A DNA stretch of 6,673 bases from an uncultured Clostridia bacterium (lineage in GTDB: Bacteria; Bacillota; Clostridia; Christensenellales; Borkfalkiaceae): assembly GCA_947629845.1 (NCBI GenBank), contig CANRFD010000072.1:1-6673 (forward strand). The letters run 5' to 3'. This document shows, piece after piece, positions 6,132-6,673 of the stretch. Both the position numbers and the translations under genes were made by a program. Below the pieces are notes generated by a model. It made no database searches. It was not told the origin of the DNA and saw only the letters and a list, made by a program, of their open reading frames with translations. Numbering within the stretch: the stretch's first letter is position 1; the number at the start of each line of letters is the position of its first letter.

Positions 6132-6673
6132 TTACTCCCCCTTGTAATCCTTGTCGATGATCTGCCCGCCGGCGACCTTCGCCCCCGCGGCGACCGTGAT
6201 GTTTCTGCCGAGCACCGCAATGCCCGCCTTTGCTTCCTTGTCCTCGCCGACCGTTGCGCCCGCTTCGATGACGACGTGCTCGTCCACGATGGAATACCGC
6301 ACGGAAGCGCCCTTTCTGACGACCGTGCCCGCCATGATCACGCTGTCTTTGACGGTGGCGCCCTCCTCGATGACGACGTTGGAGGCGAGAACGGAATTTT
6401 CCACATTGCCCTCGATCTCGCAGCCGAGCGCGATCATGGAGTTGGAGACCTTCGCCTTATCGCCGATGTATTCGGGCGGCGCGAGCGGGTTGCGGGAATG
6501 GATCTTCCAATCGCTGTCGGCAACGTCGAATACGGGATCCTTCCCCAAGAGATCCATGTTGGATTCCCACAGCGACGAGATGGTGCCGACGTCCTTCCAA
6601 TAGCCCTTGAAGCGGTAGGAGAACATCTTTTCGCCCGCTTTGAGCATGGCGGGAAGGATGTTCTTGCCGAAGT
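6132..6673 (-). CDS. glgC: Glucose-1-phosphate adenylyltransferase (ADP-glucose pyrophosphorylase), C-terminal part, 5' end outside window
   Basis: This enzyme makes ADP-glucose and pyrophosphate from ATP and glucose-1-phosphate, the committed step of bacterial glycogen synthesis, in the cytoplasm. The last 179 residues are visible, out of about 400 usual for the family. They start at FGKNILPAML, followed by the conserved GYWKDVGTI segment that closes the nucleotidyltransferase domain. After that comes a left-handed beta-helix of hexapeptide-like repeats (for example VVIEEGATV, VVIEAGATV, ITVAAGAKV), as expected for the GlgC C-terminal domain. The catalytic domain with the GGxGTRL loop lies to the right of the window. 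The frame is open to the right edge, so the ATG at 6647 is an internal Met (Ala-Met-Leu-Lys), not the start. The gene ends in TAA, four bases before glgD. Identity is secure from the motifs and from the glgD-glgA-glgP context. Confidence 0.96.
   Translation of the reverse strand, partial: FGKNILPAMLKAGEKMFSYRFKGYWKDVGTISSLWESNMDLLGKDPVFDVADSDWKIHSRNPLAPPEYIGDKAKVSNSMIALGCEIEGNVENSVLASNVVIEEGATVKDSVIMAGTVVRKGASVRYSIVDEHVVIEAGATVGEDKEAKAGIAVLGRNITVAAGAKVAGGQIIDKDYKGE
6135..6141 (-). promoter_or_regulatory. Ribosome binding site of glgD, inside the end of glgC
   Basis: On the minus strand the last glgC codons read GGGGGAG followed by TAA. This purine run is a good Shine-Dalgarno sequence and sits seven bases before the ATG at 6127. 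It therefore supports MAHSMVGV as the glgD start over the next ATG at 6115, and over a longer open frame that would begin at 6220 inside glgC. Because the site overlaps the glgC stop, glgD translation is probably coupled to that of glgC, which would suit two subunits of one enzyme. Confidence 0.75.

Larger units (their letters stand above)
1..6673 (-). other. Glycogen operon segment: glgC'-glgD-glgA-glgP-GH13'
   Basis: Five co-directional genes are separated by only 4, 55, 18 and 5 bases, with no terminator-like hairpin plus U-run and no convincing promoter between them. They should be transcribed as one messenger from a promoter to the right of the window. The order matches the Bacillus-type glgBCDAP cluster, with a GH13 gene added after glgP; whether glgB precedes glgC cannot be seen. 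Confidence 0.85.

Noticed and set aside
4697..6160. Long open frame of 487 codons on the plus strand, opposite glgD and the 5' end of glgA
   Set aside because: It is in register with glgD codons and explained by codon bias. It crosses the glgD-glgA boundary without any protein-like signal.
6128..6220. A longer GlgD starting at the ATG at 6220
   Set aside because: The extra 31 residues are Arg/Ser-rich, overlap the glgC coding end in another frame, and lie upstream of a well-placed Shine-Dalgarno for the ATG at 6127.
6132..6647. glgC as a complete 171-residue gene starting at 6647
   Set aside because: The frame continues upstream to the edge with the conserved FGKNILPA segment, so the ATG is internal and the gene is simply cut by the window.
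1..6673. Mobile elements, CRISPR repeats, tRNA or rRNA genes, and riboswitches
   Set aside because: I read both strands and found no transposase-like coding, spaced repeats, tRNA-like folds or room for a leader; coding sequence fills almost the whole window.

Overview
The whole window is one segment of a bacterial glycogen-metabolism operon, and every gene lies on the minus strand. In transcription order (right to left) it holds the 3' end of glgC, then complete glgD, glgA and glgP, and finally the 5' part of a GH13 alpha-amylase/pullulanase-type gene that runs off the left edge. Gaps between genes are 4, 55, 18 and 5 bases. No stretch longer than 55 bases lacks a gene, and I see no internal promoter or rho-independent terminator. 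The promoter, and glgB if there is one, would lie to the right of the window.

The organism is most likely a member of the Bacillota, probably of the Clostridia. The paired glgC-glgD arrangement is characteristic of that phylum, the order C-D-A-P matches the Bacillus-type glycogen operon, the purine-rich Shine-Dalgarno sites are typical, and the GH13 protein resembles clostridial amylases. By eye the DNA is GC-rich (upper fifties per cent). All four visible stop codons are TAA. I cannot name a genus.

Region by region: 6132-6673 is the C-terminal part of GlgC (ADP-glucose pyrophosphorylase); 5015-6127 is GlgD, the GlgC paralogue without the nucleotide-binding glycine-rich loop; 3403-4959 is GlgA (glycogen synthase), with an unusual N-terminal tail and an altered KxGGL motif; 958-3384 is GlgP (glycogen phosphorylase) with a complete active site; 1-952 is the N-terminal 317 residues of a cytoplasmic GH13 enzyme.

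Together these genes describe a full storage cycle. GlgC/GlgD make ADP-glucose from glucose-1-phosphate and ATP, and GlgA adds the glucose to alpha-1,4 chains. GlgP releases glucose-1-phosphate from the chain ends, and the GH13 enzyme probably cuts the branched limit dextrins or maltodextrins that GlgP leaves. This is a largely ordinary core-metabolism region and I found no new system in it. The points most worth a second look are the missing lysine and the N-terminal tail in GlgA, and the GH13 gene placed directly behind glgP without its own recognisable ribosome binding site.
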